Shown piece after piece: positions 8,787 to 17,221 of a DNA stretch of 64,000 nt. The DNA lies in the NCBI RefSeq assembly GCF_900100655.1, contig NZ_FNCE01000003.1, positions 230,548 to 294,547 of the forward strand, read 5' to 3'. This stretch comes from Limimonas halophila (GTDB lineage Bacteria; Pseudomonadota; Alphaproteobacteria; Kiloniellales; Rhodovibrionaceae). Under the pieces are notes generated by a model. That model searched no databases. It was not told the DNA's origin and was given only the letters and a program-made list of their open reading frames with translations. Position numbers and translations under genes: made by a program. Numbering within the stretch: the first letter of the stretch is position 1; each line of letters starts with the position of its first letter.

Positions 8787-9158
8787 TCAGACCAGCGCGG
8801 CTATCATCGCGGTGGCCGAGCGCTCCAGCACCTTTTCCAGCGCGATGTTGAGCACCGTTTCCGTCACCCGCGTGGTGCCGGGGCCGACGGCGCCCGTGCT
8901 GGGCGAGGCCTTCGCGGGATCGGCGTCGGTGGACACGTAGCCCGCGCCGCGCAACGCGCCGACAATCGCGTCCGGGGTGGTGAGATCGGGGTCGTAAAAG
9001 ACGGTGACGCTGCCCGTGACCGTGCGCACGTCCACCTCGCGGACGCCGTGCAGGCCGGTCACGAATTGCTCGACCGTGCGCGCCCGGCCGGCGTTCCGCT
9101 TCACCGCGGCGGAGCGCACGCGCAGGCGGCCGGGGACGTGGTGAAGATAGTCCGCCAT
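8787..9158 (-). CDS. HMA2-domain small protein (no CxxC)
   Basis: A 123-residue protein with an HMA2-type ferredoxin fold at its N-terminus: the family hallmark HHVPGRLRVR, then a beta strand with TGSVTVFYDP and a closing helix DAIVGALRGAGY. It has no cysteine, so it cannot bind soft metals like CopZ. The C-terminal half is Ala/Thr-rich and may associate with the membrane. ATG 9158 has GAGG 7 nt upstream. It is the last gene of a three-gene set (DUF5132, HMA2b, HMA2a) that faces the P-type ATPase, whose own N-terminal domain looks like a paralogue. Confidence 0.8.
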   Translation of the reverse strand: MADYLHHVPGRLRVRSAAVKRNAGRARTVEQFVTGLHGVREVDVRTVTGSVTVFYDPDLTTPDAIVGALRGAGYVSTDADPAKASPSTGAVGPGTTRVTETVLNIALEKVLERSATAMIAALV

Positions 9159-9250
9159 CGCCGGACCTCATCCCTGATTGCCAGCAGATGAGGGGTGTAT
9201 AGCCGACGGATGTTGCAGGGACGTGACAGGCCGATGGCGGAGGGATTGCT

Positions 9251-9775
9251 TTATGCGGTTTCCGCTGCCGGCTGCGCCCGGTTGGCGGTGCGCCAGCGGT
9301 CGTAGATGAGCATGCCGCCGTACCAGGCGAGCGTGATGGCCGGCGCCATGATCTGCCCGCGCAGAACCTGGACGACCGCGAGCCCGAGCAGGGACACCGA
9401 GATCACCGTGGCAAGGTCGAAGTCGCCGTCGCTGGTATCCTTGAACCAGGAATCGATGCGCCGCGCATCGGCGACGAGGCGGTTGGTCGCGCCGCCGGCC
9501 GCCTCGCCGGCGCCTTCGCGCACGAACAGGCCCTGTTTTGCGGCGAAGTGCCACACCGTGTCGGCGTCGGCGGTGTGGTGGATGAGCACGCTGCCGGTGC
9601 GCGCGTTGGCTTCGGCGACCTCGACATCCGGGCACAGGTCGAAGGTGTCCTCGACCGTGCGGAAGAAGGCCGCATCGCCCCGCCGCGCCGGGACGCGCAC
9701 GCGAAGGCGCCACGGCACGTCGTGGACGGGTCGGGCGGCGGGGGCGTCAGCTGCTGGTGCTGCTGCTTGTGCCAC
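9251..9775 (-). CDS. HMA2-like protein with two membrane segments
   Basis: A 174-residue protein. Residues ~18-85 resemble the neighbouring HMA2 domain (VPWRLRVRVPARRGD, then TGSVLIHHT) but with Trp in place of the Gly of PGR. Two hydrophobic segments follow, about 120-160 (ATVISVSLLGLAVVQVL and ITLAWYGGMLIYDRW), anchoring it in the membrane. The start is uncertain: GTG 9775 overlaps the end of the DUF5132 gene by 29 bp with no clear ribosome site, implying translational coupling. A shorter start inside the Ala/Pro leader is possible. Confidence 0.72.
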   Translation of the reverse strand: MAQAAAPAADAPAARPVHDVPWRLRVRVPARRGDAAFFRTVEDTFDLCPDVEVAEANARTGSVLIHHTADADTVWHFAAKQGLFVREGAGEAAGGATNRLVADARRIDSWFKDTSDGDFDLATVISVSLLGLAVVQVLRGQIMAPAITLAWYGGMLIYDRWRTANRAQPAAETA

Positions 9776-10097
9776 TGCTGCCGCCCTTGCTGCTGCCCGT
9801 GGAGCTGGACTCGCCGGATGTCGCGGCGGCCGTGGCCGCGCCGCCCGCAGCCTGCTCCGCGGCCGGGTGCATCTCGGCGTAGGCCTCGTGGTAGGTGTCC
9901 TCGGCCATCTCGCCGAGTTCCGCGATGCTCTCGCGCGTGCGCTCGTAGACGAGCAGGCCGGTCTTGATCGTGGTCTTGGCTGCCGGCCGCAGCACGCGGC
10001 CCACGACCGGCATCACCGTCGGCGCCAGCAGGGCCGCGCCCACACCGATCGCTACGCCGGTCGTGACGTTGTTCTTGAAGATGTCTTCGATCGCCAT
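9747..10097 (-). CDS. DUF5132 family membrane-associated protein
   Basis: A 116-residue protein. The N-terminus reads MAIEDIFKNNVTTGVAIGVG, then a hydrophobic Gly/Ala segment ending LLAPTVMPVVGRVLRP, an amphipathic helix rich in Glu (RTRESIAELGEMAEDTYHEA), and a low-complexity Ser/Gly/Thr tail. This arrangement matches DUF5132 proteins, which commonly travel with HMA2 proteins and P-type ATPases. ATG 10097 follows AGGAGG by 8 nt. It is the first gene of the divergent three-gene set. Biochemical role unknown; a membrane scaffold or ATPase partner is an inference from context only. Confidence 0.78.
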   Translation of the reverse strand: MAIEDIFKNNVTTGVAIGVGAALLAPTVMPVVGRVLRPAAKTTIKTGLLVYERTRESIAELGEMAEDTYHEAYAEMHPAAEQAAGGAATAAATSGESSSTGSSKGGSSGTSSSTSS

Positions 10098-10244
10098 GTC
10101 CACTGCCTCCTGAGCAGGCGGTTGCCTATCATGGAAGCGTAATATGGCGCCATCAGAGTTCAAAGTAAAAAGGGTGGCCGCCGCGGCGCAGCGTCCGGAT
10201 AATCCCGGCCGTGCTTCCCGTCCACCGAGCAGGATGCGACCACC

Positions 10245-10433
10245 GTGCGAACCCGCTTCATCCTCCACGACCCCCTCGACGCCGGCGAAGTGCAGTTCCA
10301 GGACGTGCGCGTCCTCAGCTCGCGCGGCGACCGCGTGAAGGTCCGCTTCACCACCACCAACGGCGAAACGCTGGACGCCGTCTTCGACAAGGAGGAGGTG
10401 CGCGGCCTGTTCAACTGGTCCCGCTTCGTCTAG
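10245..10433 (+). CDS. Small hypothetical protein
   Basis: A 62-residue frame starting at GTG 10245, with a weak GCAGGA 10 nt upstream. The product (MRTRFILHDPLDAGEVQFQDV...) has balanced composition with alternating beta-like stretches (VRVLSSRGDRVKVRFTTTNG), unlike the Arg-rich readings of the other frames, which supports real coding. It ends 37 bp before the FAD oxidoreductase gene. No family recognised. Confidence 0.5.
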   Translation: MRTRFILHDPLDAGEVQFQDVRVLSSRGDRVKVRFTTTNGETLDAVFDKEEVRGLFNWSRFV

Positions 10434-10470
10434 CGGTGCCGTGATCGCGGATGGCGAGGAGGGATGTATC

Positions 10471-11736
10471 GTGGACGCCGCAAGCGGCGCGAAGCGCGCG
10501 GACGTCGATCTGGCGGTCGTCGGGGCGGGGGTCGCCGGGCTGGCCGCCGCGAAGACCGCGCGCGAGCACGGGCTCAGCGTGCGCGTGCTGGAAGCCAAGG
10601 ACCGCATCGGCGGGCGCGCGCACACCGTGTGCGACGCGCTCGGCCGGCCCTGGGACCGCGGCGCCCACTGGCTGCATTCCGCCGAGACCAATCCCTTCCG
10701 GGTGTACGCCGACCGCGTGGGCGAACCCTACCGGCCCGGCGTTTCGCCGCAGCACCTCTGGCTGGGCCGGCGCTGGGCCGGCGAAGACGAGCGCGCGGGC
10801 TTCTCCGCCTTCGCGCGGCGGGCGGGCGCGGCCATCGACGCCGCGGGCGAGGCCGGGCGCGACCTGCCCGCGAGCTGGGTGCTGCCCGAGGGCGGGGCGT
10901 GGCTGCCGCTCTACCGCCAGCTGCTGGGGGCGCTGGCGGGCGCGGAACCGGAAGCCTGCTCCACGCTGGACAGCGCCCGCTACCTGGACGGCGAGGCGAA
11001 CTGGCCGCTGGAAAACGGCTTCGGCGCCCTGATCGCGCGCTGGGGCGCGGACGTGCCGGTGCACCTGAACACGCCGGTTCATACGCTGGATCGCACGGGG
11101 CCGGCGGTGCGGCTGGAAACCCGCGACGGCACGCTGACCGCGCGCCGCGCCGTCGTCACGGTGTCGACCAGCGCGCTCGCGGGCGACGCGATCCGTTTCC
11201 GGCCGGAGATGCCGGCGTGGCTGGCGGAGGCCCTGGCGGCGACGCCCCTGGGCGGGGCGAACAAGGTCATGCTCAGCTTCGACCGCGACATCTTCGGCCT
11301 GGGCCACAGCTTCGCCGCCTCGCTCGCGGACGCGCCGTGGGGCTTTCACATGCAGATCACCCCCTTCGAGCGCCCCGTGGTCATTGCGCACACCGGCGGC
11401 AGCTTCGCCACCGCGATGGAGCGCGAGGGACCGGCCGCCATGCGCGAGCGCGCGCTGACGAGCCTGCGTTCGATGTTCGGCCCCAGGGTGGACCGGCACC
11501 TCGTGGACTGGGACACGACCGCCTGGGGCGAAGATCCACACATCCGCGGTGGATATTCCATCGCGCTGCCGGGCCAGGCCCACCTGCGCGAGCGCCTGAA
11601 CCAGCCGCTGGACGAGCGCGTGTGGCTGGCCGGGGAGGCGTGCGCGCTGGACGCCTTCGGCACGGTGCACGGCGCGCATGCCGCCGGACTCCGGGCCGCG
11701 CGGGCGGTCGCGGACAGTCTGGGCGCCCCGGTCTGA
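10471..11736 (+). CDS. FAD-dependent amine oxidase-like oxidoreductase
   Basis: A 421-residue flavoprotein of the monoamine/polyamine oxidase fold. The N-terminal dinucleotide-binding motif is VVGAGVAGLAAAKTAREHG, followed by the family pattern RIGGRAHT and DRGAHWLH. The C-terminal FAD motif is WLAGEACALDAFGTVHGAHAAG. GTG 10471 is chosen because GAGGAGGG (10456-10463) lies 7 nt upstream; a GTG at 10441 would be longer by ten residues. The product probably oxidises an amine or a related CH-NH or CH-CH bond in the cytoplasm; no signal peptide is seen. No operon partner identifies the substrate. Confidence 0.85.
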   Translation: MDAASGAKRADVDLAVVGAGVAGLAAAKTAREHGLSVRVLEAKDRIGGRAHTVCDALGRPWDRGAHWLHSAETNPFRVYADRVGEPYRPGVSPQHLWLGRRWAGEDERAGFSAFARRAGAAIDAAGEAGRDLPASWVLPEGGAWLPLYRQLLGALAGAEPEACSTLDSARYLDGEANWPLENGFGALIARWGADVPVHLNTPVHTLDRTGPAVRLETRDGTLTARRAVVTVSTSALAGDAIRFRPEMPAWLAEALAATPLGGANKVMLSFDRDIFGLGHSFAASLADAPWGFHMQITPFERPVVIAHTGGSFATAMEREGPAAMRERALTSLRSMFGPRVDRHLVDWDTTAWGEDPHIRGGYSIALPGQAHLRERLNQPLDERVWLAGEACALDAFGTVHGAHAAGLRAARAVADSLGAPV

Positions 11737-11783
11737 CGGCGCTCGCGCAATAATAACGATAAATATGTGTAGTTTTTCTTAAT

Positions 11784-11812
11784 TTGACACCGCCCACGTC
11801 GGGGATTATCTC
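11784..11812 (+). promoter_or_regulatory. Candidate sigma70-type promoter for cysJI
   Basis: A perfect TTGACA -35 (11784-11789) with 17 nt to TATCTC (11807-11812) lies in the only AT-rich patch before cysJ, about 50 bp ahead of its ATG. The -10 match is weak, as is common in Alphaproteobacteria. Confidence 0.45.
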
Positions 11813-11860
11813 CGGTTTCACGCATCGAATGTGCTGTTTTTGCATCAGGCGGTGACCGGC

Positions 11861-13717
11861 ATGGGCCACGAAACCAACATCACGCAGGCCGCCCTCGCGG
11901 CCGGCCTGTTCGATCAGAGCCAGGCGCAACAGCTGGAAGCGCTGCTTCCCACGCTGCGCCCGGAGCAGGCGCTGTGGCTGAGCGGCTACTTGGCCGGGCT
12001 CGGAGCGCAGACCCAGCCGGCGCAGGCGGCCGGGGGCCAGGGTGGCGGCGAGGCGCCGCAGATCACCGTCCTCTACGGCACGGAAACCGGCAACGCCGAG
12101 GGCGTGGCCAAGCAGCTCGCCGAGCGCGCCACCCAGAAGGGGCTCAAGGCGCGCGCCGTGGACATGGCCGAGTACAAGACCAAGGATCTCAAGAGCGAAA
12201 CCCACGTGGTCCTGGTCTCCGCCACGCACGGCGAGGGCGATCCGCCGGACCCCGCCGCGCCCTTCTTCGAGTTCCTGTGGAGCCGCAAGGCACCCAAGCT
12301 GAAGGGCACGAAGTTCGCCGTCTTCTCCCTGGGCGACAGCAGCTACGTGAACTTCTGCCAAGCCGGCAAGGACTTGGACGCGCGCTTCGAGGAGCTGGGC
12401 GGCGAGCGCCTGGCCGAGCGCGTGGACACCGACGTCGACTACGAGGACGACGCCGAGGCCTGGGTGGAGAAGCTGGTCGGCCTGCTGGAAAGCGAGGCCG
12501 CGCCCGCTGGGCAGCCCGCCTCGCCGGGCGCGCCCGCGGCGCTCCAGGGGGTGCTCGGCGGCCTGCCGGGCGCCGCGCCGGCCGCGGACAAGCCGAAGCA
12601 CTCGCGCAAGAACCCCTATCAGGCCGAGATCCTCGACGCCGTGGTCCTCAACGGCCGCCACTCCACCAAGGAAACGCGCCACATCGAGCTTTCGCTGGAG
12701 GACAGCGGCCTCACCTTCGAGCCGGGCGACAGCCTCGGCATCGTGCCCGAGAACGAGGACGCCACGGTCGAGCGCGTGGTGGACAGCCTGGGCCTGACAC
12801 CCGGCGACACCGTCCACGTCAACGGCGCGGAAAAGTCGCTCGGGGACGCGCTCAAGCGCGACCTGGAGCTGACGATGCTCACGCCCGGCTTCCTCCAGGC
12901 CTATGCGGACGCCGCGGAGTCCGAGGAGCTGCGCGCGCTGCTGGCCGAGGACAACCGCGAGGCGCTGCACACCTTCATGGGCGCCAACCAGGTCGCCGAC
13001 GTGCTGGCCCGGTATCCCGTGAGCGGCCTGGACGCCGCCACCTTCACCGGGATGCTGCGCAAGCTGCAGCCGCGGCTGTACTCCATCGCCTCAAGCCAGG
13101 CGGCGCTGCCGGACGAGGTGCACCTGACGGTGGGCGTCACGCGCTACACCAGCGACGGCAAGCCGCGCAACGGCGTCGCCAGCACCTATCTTGCCGAGCG
13201 CCGCGAGCCCGGCGAGACGGTTCCCGTCTACGTGGACCACAACAAGGCCTTCAAGCTGCCCAGCGATCCCACGACGCCGCTCATCATGATCGGGCCGGGC
13301 ACGGGCGTCGCGCCCTTCCGCGCCTTCCTGCAGGAGCGCGAGGAGATGGGGGCGACTGGCAAGAACTGGCTGTTCTTCGGCGAGCGCACCTTCCGCGAGG
13401 ACTTCCTCTACCAGACCGACTGGCAGCAGTTCCGCAAGGACGGTCTGCTGACGCGCATGGACGTCGCCTTTTCGCGCGACCAGAAAGAGAAGGTCTACGT
13501 CCAGGACCGCGTGCGCCAGCGCAGCCGCGACGTCTACGCTTGGCTTCAGGAAGGCGCGAACCTCTACGTCTGCGGCGACGCCGACGCGATGGCGCCCGCC
13601 GTCCACGAGGCGCTGACCGACGTGGTGAAGGACGAGGGCGGGCTGTCGCGCGAGGACGCGCAGGCCTACCTCAAGCAGCTCCAGCAGGAGCGGCGCTACC
13701 AGCGCGACGTTTACTGA
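11861..13717 (+). CDS. cysJ: Sulfite reductase (NADPH) flavoprotein alpha subunit
   Basis: A 618-residue diflavin reductase that passes electrons from NADPH through FAD and FMN to the CysI hemoprotein for assimilatory reduction of sulfite to sulfide. An N-terminal helical segment precedes a flavodoxin domain (from about 67, YGTETGNAEG, then SATHGEGDPPD). Next come the FAD-binding domain (RLYSIASSQ) and the ferredoxin-NADP reductase-like domain (GPGTGVAPFRAFLQ, CGDADAMAP), ending in the family-typical RYQRDVY. ATG 11861 is preferred over the GTG at 11831 because it follows AGGCGGTGA and begins the conserved part. It lies 56 bp before cysI. Confidence 0.95.
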   Translation: MGHETNITQAALAAGLFDQSQAQQLEALLPTLRPEQALWLSGYLAGLGAQTQPAQAAGGQGGGEAPQITVLYGTETGNAEGVAKQLAERATQKGLKARAVDMAEYKTKDLKSETHVVLVSATHGEGDPPDPAAPFFEFLWSRKAPKLKGTKFAVFSLGDSSYVNFCQAGKDLDARFEELGGERLAERVDTDVDYEDDAEAWVEKLVGLLESEAAPAGQPASPGAPAALQGVLGGLPGAAPAADKPKHSRKNPYQAEILDAVVLNGRHSTKETRHIELSLEDSGLTFEPGDSLGIVPENEDATVERVVDSLGLTPGDTVHVNGAEKSLGDALKRDLELTMLTPGFLQAYADAAESEELRALLAEDNREALHTFMGANQVADVLARYPVSGLDAATFTGMLRKLQPRLYSIASSQAALPDEVHLTVGVTRYTSDGKPRNGVASTYLAERREPGETVPVYVDHNKAFKLPSDPTTPLIMIGPGTGVAPFRAFLQEREEMGATGKNWLFFGERTFREDFLYQTDWQQFRKDGLLTRMDVAFSRDQKEKVYVQDRVRQRSRDVYAWLQEGANLYVCGDADAMAPAVHEALTDVVKDEGGLSREDAQAYLKQLQQERRYQRDVY

Positions 13718-13773
13718 TCCCAGCCGGGAATCGGCGCCCGACGCGCACGCACGCGAGAAACGGATCACACGCC

Positions 13774-15528
13774 ATGGCCGCTTCCGACCGCTACAACATC
13801 GACCGCAGCCAGGACATCACGCAGCCCGTCGAGGAGCTGCACCCGAACGAGACGATCAAGGCCGAGAGCAACTTCCTGCGCGGCCATATCGAGGACAGCC
13901 TGGCCGATCCCATCACCGGCTCGCTGCTGGGAGACGACCACCAGCTGACCAAGTTCCACGGCATCTACCAGCAGGACGACCGCGACCTGCGCGACGAGCG
14001 CCGGCGCAAGAAGCTGGAGCCGGCGCATTCTTTCATGATCCGCGTGCGCCTGCCGGGCGGGGTGTGCCAACCCGATCAGTGGCTGAAGCTGGACGAGCTT
14101 GCGCGCACCCACGCCAACAACACCCTGCGGCTCACCACGCGCCAGACCTTCCAGTTCCACGGCGTGCTGAAGCGCGACCTCAAGGCCACGATGCAGGGCA
14201 TCCACGCGGCCCTGCTGGATACGATCGCCGCTTGCGGCGACGACAACCGCGGCGTCATGGCGACCCCGCTGCCGGATTACGACGCCGTCCACCAGCAGGT
14301 CTATCCGGTCGCCAAGGCGGTCAGTGACCATCTGCTGCCGCGCTCGCGCGCCTACCACGAGATCTGGCTGGACGAGGAGCCGCTGCACAAGGGCGCCGGG
14401 CAGGTGGACGAGAACGAGGAGCCGATCTACGGCAAGACCTACCTGCCGCGGAAGTTCAAGATCGGCTTCGCCGTGCCGCCGGTGAACGACGTCGACATCT
14501 ACACCCAGGACATCGGCTTTATCGCCATCACGAACGGCGAGACGCTGGAGGGCTTCAACGTCGCCGTCGGCGGCGGCATGGGGCGCACCGACAACGAGCC
14601 CAGCACCTATCCCCAGCTCGGCCGCGTGATCGGCTTCTGCCGGCCGGACCAGGCCGTCGATGTGGCGGAGAAGATCGTCACCATCCAGCGCGACCACGGC
14701 AACCGCTATGACCGCAAGGTCGCGCGCATGAAGTACACCATCGACCATCACGGCCTCGACTGGTTCGTCGACGAACTGCAGGAGCGCCTGGGCTGGTCTT
14801 TGGAAGCCGCGCGCGAGCACCCGGCGTTCGAGACCAGCCAGGACCGCTTCGGCTGGTCGCAGAACCTGGACGGCACCTGGAACTACACGCTGTTCGTGGA
14901 AAACGGCCGTGTGCAGGATACCGACAGCCACAGCATGATGACCGGCCTGCGCGAACTGGCCGGGATGCTGCGCGGCGACCTGCGGATCACGGGCAACCAG
15001 AATCTGATCGTCGCGAAGATCCCGCAGGATCAGGTGGATGCGGTGTGGGAGATCCTGGAACGCCACGGCATCCTGGCGGTGACCGACCGCAGCCACGTGC
15101 GCCGGCATTCCATGGCCTGCGTGGCCTTCCCGACCTGCCCGCTGGCGATGGCGGAGAGCGAGCGCTACTTCCCGCACTTCATGACCAAGGTGGAAAACCT
15201 CCTGGCCGAGTGCGGGCTGGGCGACACGCCCATCGTCATGCGCATGACGGGCTGCAACAACGGCTGCGCGCGGCCCTACGTGGCGGAGGTCGGCTTCTCG
15301 GGGCGCGCGCCCGGGAAGTACAACTTCTACCTGGGCGGCGGCTTCCACGGTCAGCGGCTGAACAAGCCCTACATGGAGAACGTCGACGAGGACACCATCC
15401 TCGGGGAGCTGCGGCCCATGTTCGAGCGCTACGCCGCCGAAGGGGAGGCGGGCGAAGCCTTCGGCGACTTCGTCATCCGCGCCGGATACATTTCCGCCGT
15501 CAACGACGGGCGGGAATTCAACGCATAA
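13774..15528 (+). CDS. cysI: Sulfite reductase (NADPH) hemoprotein beta subunit
   Basis: A 584-residue siroheme and 4Fe-4S enzyme that performs the six-electron reduction of sulfite. The family's cysteine clusters are visible as CVAFPTCPLAMAESER and MTGCNNGCARPY, which ligate the cluster and siroheme. Length is close to the usual ~570. ATG 13774 is the first start after cysJ; the ribosome site is weak (GAGA/CGGA), consistent with translation coupled to cysJ. The unit is bicistronic, closed by the hairpin at 15534-15557. No cysG, cysH or cysD is nearby. Confidence 0.95.
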   Translation: MAASDRYNIDRSQDITQPVEELHPNETIKAESNFLRGHIEDSLADPITGSLLGDDHQLTKFHGIYQQDDRDLRDERRRKKLEPAHSFMIRVRLPGGVCQPDQWLKLDELARTHANNTLRLTTRQTFQFHGVLKRDLKATMQGIHAALLDTIAACGDDNRGVMATPLPDYDAVHQQVYPVAKAVSDHLLPRSRAYHEIWLDEEPLHKGAGQVDENEEPIYGKTYLPRKFKIGFAVPPVNDVDIYTQDIGFIAITNGETLEGFNVAVGGGMGRTDNEPSTYPQLGRVIGFCRPDQAVDVAEKIVTIQRDHGNRYDRKVARMKYTIDHHGLDWFVDELQERLGWSLEAAREHPAFETSQDRFGWSQNLDGTWNYTLFVENGRVQDTDSHSMMTGLRELAGMLRGDLRITGNQNLIVAKIPQDQVDAVWEILERHGILAVTDRSHVRRHSMACVAFPTCPLAMAESERYFPHFMTKVENLLAECGLGDTPIVMRMTGCNNGCARPYVAEVGFSGRAPGKYNFYLGGGFHGQRLNKPYMENVDEDTILGELRPMFERYAAEGEAGEAFGDFVIRAGYISAVNDGREFNA

Positions 15529-15533
15529 TGACG

Positions 15534-15557
15534 CCGGGGCGCTTTTTTGCGCCCCGG
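15534..15557. terminator. Convergent hairpin between cysI and hemolysin III gene
   Basis: ccggggcgc (15534-15542) pairs with gcgccccgg (15549-15557) around a T6 loop. It sits 5 bp after the cysI stop and 1 bp from the stop of the opposite gene, so it can serve both directions. The Ts are in the loop rather than behind the stem, so efficiency is uncertain. Confidence 0.6.
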
Positions 15558-15558
15558 T

Positions 15559-16203
15559 TCACGCGAACGCCACCCACATCGCGGCGTAGTGCATGCCCGC
15601 GGCCACGAGCACGAGAGCGTGCCAGATCGCGTTGTGGAATTTCAGCCGGTGCGCCGCGTGAAAGCCCACGCCGGCGGTGTAGACCACGCCGCCGCCCAGC
15701 AGCAGCGCGACGACGGGCGGGGTGGCCGCCGACAGGAAGGCGTCCAGGGCGACCAGGATGCTCCAGCCCATCAACAGATAAATCACGATCTCGAGGCGCT
15801 CGCCGAAGCGCGGCCAGACAACGGCATGGAGCGCGCCCACGACAGCCAGCGCCCAGTTCGCCGCAAACAGCCCCATTCCCAAATCACCGCCGATCTTGGC
15901 GAGGGCGAAGGGAGAATAGGTGCCCGCGATCAGCACAAAAATGGCCGCGTGGTCCAGCCGCCGCAGCAGGCCCTTGCGCGGTGACGCGACCGTAAGGTTG
16001 TAGGCGGCGGAACTACCCAGCATCGCGAGCAGCGCCGGGGCGTAGAGACTCAACCCCAACGCTGCCCGTGACCCTGTGTGCGGCACCAGCCATCCGATCA
16101 GGCCGGCGACGGCGACCAGGCCAACGGTGACGCCCGTGACGTGGACGCCCAGGTCCGCCAGCCATTCGCCACGCGTGTAGACGGGAAAGGCGCGAGCGGC
16201 CAC
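15559..16203 (-). CDS. Hemolysin III family (PAQR-type) membrane protein
   Basis: A 214-residue protein with about seven hydrophobic segments, the layout of the hemolysin III/YqfA/PAQR family. Conserved family residues are present: SSAAYNL, then LDHAAIFVLIAGTYSPF, and near the C-terminus HNAIWHALVLVAAGMHY, whose histidines and aspartate form the putative zinc site of this hydrolase-like fold. The start is GTG 16203. It lies 13 bp downstream of the cold-shock fusion gene and is probably co-transcribed with it. Physiological substrate unknown. Confidence 0.88.
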   Translation of the reverse strand: MAARAFPVYTRGEWLADLGVHVTGVTVGLVAVAGLIGWLVPHTGSRAALGLSLYAPALLAMLGSSAAYNLTVASPRKGLLRRLDHAAIFVLIAGTYSPFALAKIGGDLGMGLFAANWALAVVGALHAVVWPRFGERLEIVIYLLMGWSILVALDAFLSAATPPVVALLLGGGVVYTAGVGFHAAHRLKFHNAIWHALVLVAAGMHYAAMWVAFA

Positions 16204-16216
16204 GGCCGCCCCGGCC

Positions 16217-17221
16217 TCAGCTGGCGAGCAGCTGGAGGCTCTTGACCTCCTCGCCCTTGCGGCCGGGCCCGCGCTCGATCGCCACGCGGTCGCCGGTCTG
16301 CAGGTCGTCCAGGCCGGCGGCCTCGACGGTCTCGGCGGCCAGATAGATGTCGCCGCCGCCGTCGTCCGGCACCACGAAGCCGAAGCCCTTGGATGGCTTG
16401 TAGAACTTCACCGTGCCCAGGCTGCGGCCCTCGGGAATCTGCACCTCGCCGGGCTCGCGGCGGCCGGCCGCGGGTGCGGGCGCCGCGGGCTCGGCCGGCA
16501 TCGGCGCCGGCTCGCTGGCCTCCGGCGCAGGGGCTTTCGACCGCTTGGGCGAACTGCGCTTGCTGTCCGCGATCTCGATCGCGGCGAGCGCCCGGCGGAC
16601 CTCGTGCGCGGCCCGCGCAAGCTCGTCGCCGCCGGCACCGCCGTCCCAGGTTTTCGCGCAGGTGCCCGCGGCCTCGATCAGCCGACGCGCCAGATCGGAT
16701 TGCAGCTCATCGTTCGCGGGCGTGCGCTCGCGGGAACCACTGTCGGCGGCCGGGGCGGTCGGCTGGGCCGGCTCGGCGCCGCGGCTGCGCGCGGGCGCTT
16801 CCGGGCGAACCGGCTCATCCGTTCCGGGCGCGTCCGGAGTCGTCGCTGTGCTCGGGGCGCCTTGCCCGCCGTCCGGGCTCGGCCCGTCACCGTCCACGGC
16901 CACGGCAACGCCGGCAGCCTGCGGGTCGGTTTCCGCGACCGGCATGGCGTGCCCGTCCGCCTCGGCGGCGACTTCGGCTTCTTCCCCGTCCGCGGGCGGG
17001 CCGGCGTAGCCGGCCGGATCGGCCTGCGCCTTTTTGACGATGTAGCTGATCGCCGAGGGCGTTACGTTGTAATCGCGCGCAATGGCGGCGATGGCTTCGC
17101 CGGCCTGTCGGCGTTCGATGATCTTCGGCCACTCGCCCCGGTCGATCTTTGAGCGGCCCACACCGCCGGACTCGGTCTGCTCGTGGTTATGGTCTTTGAG
17201 GCGCAAAACGGATCGGCTCAT
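16217..17221 (-). CDS. HTH plus cold-shock domain fusion protein
   Basis: A 334-residue protein with nucleic-acid-binding modules at both ends. Residues ~25-65 (WPKIIERRQAGEAIAAIARDYNVTPSAI, split here as two turns of a helix-turn-helix) resemble a resolvase/transposase-type HTH. The middle is a long Ala/Pro/Glu-rich linker. Residues ~265-330 are a cold-shock domain with RNP motifs GTVKFYKPSKGFGFVV and GGDIYLAAETV. ATG 17221 starts the conserved part; a longer frame reaches back to 17362 but through unlikely residues. Cold-shock domains bind single-stranded RNA/DNA; pairing with an HTH suggests a regulator acting on both DNA and RNA, which is inference. Confidence 0.82.
   Translation of the reverse strand: MSRSVLRLKDHNHEQTESGGVGRSKIDRGEWPKIIERRQAGEAIAAIARDYNVTPSAISYIVKKAQADPAGYAGPPADGEEAEVAAEADGHAMPVAETDPQAAGVAVAVDGDGPSPDGGQGAPSTATTPDAPGTDEPVRPEAPARSRGAEPAQPTAPAADSGSRERTPANDELQSDLARRLIEAAGTCAKTWDGGAGGDELARAAHEVRRALAAIEIADSKRSSPKRSKAPAPEASEPAPMPAEPAAPAPAAGRREPGEVQIPEGRSLGTVKFYKPSKGFGFVVPDDGGGDIYLAAETVEAAGLDDLQTGDRVAIERGPGRKGEEVKSLQLLAS

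Noticed and set aside
9168..9713. A minus-strand frame spanning the two HMA2 genes
   Set aside because: Arg-rich out-of-frame reading; the frames carrying the RLRVR and membrane segments are the coding ones.
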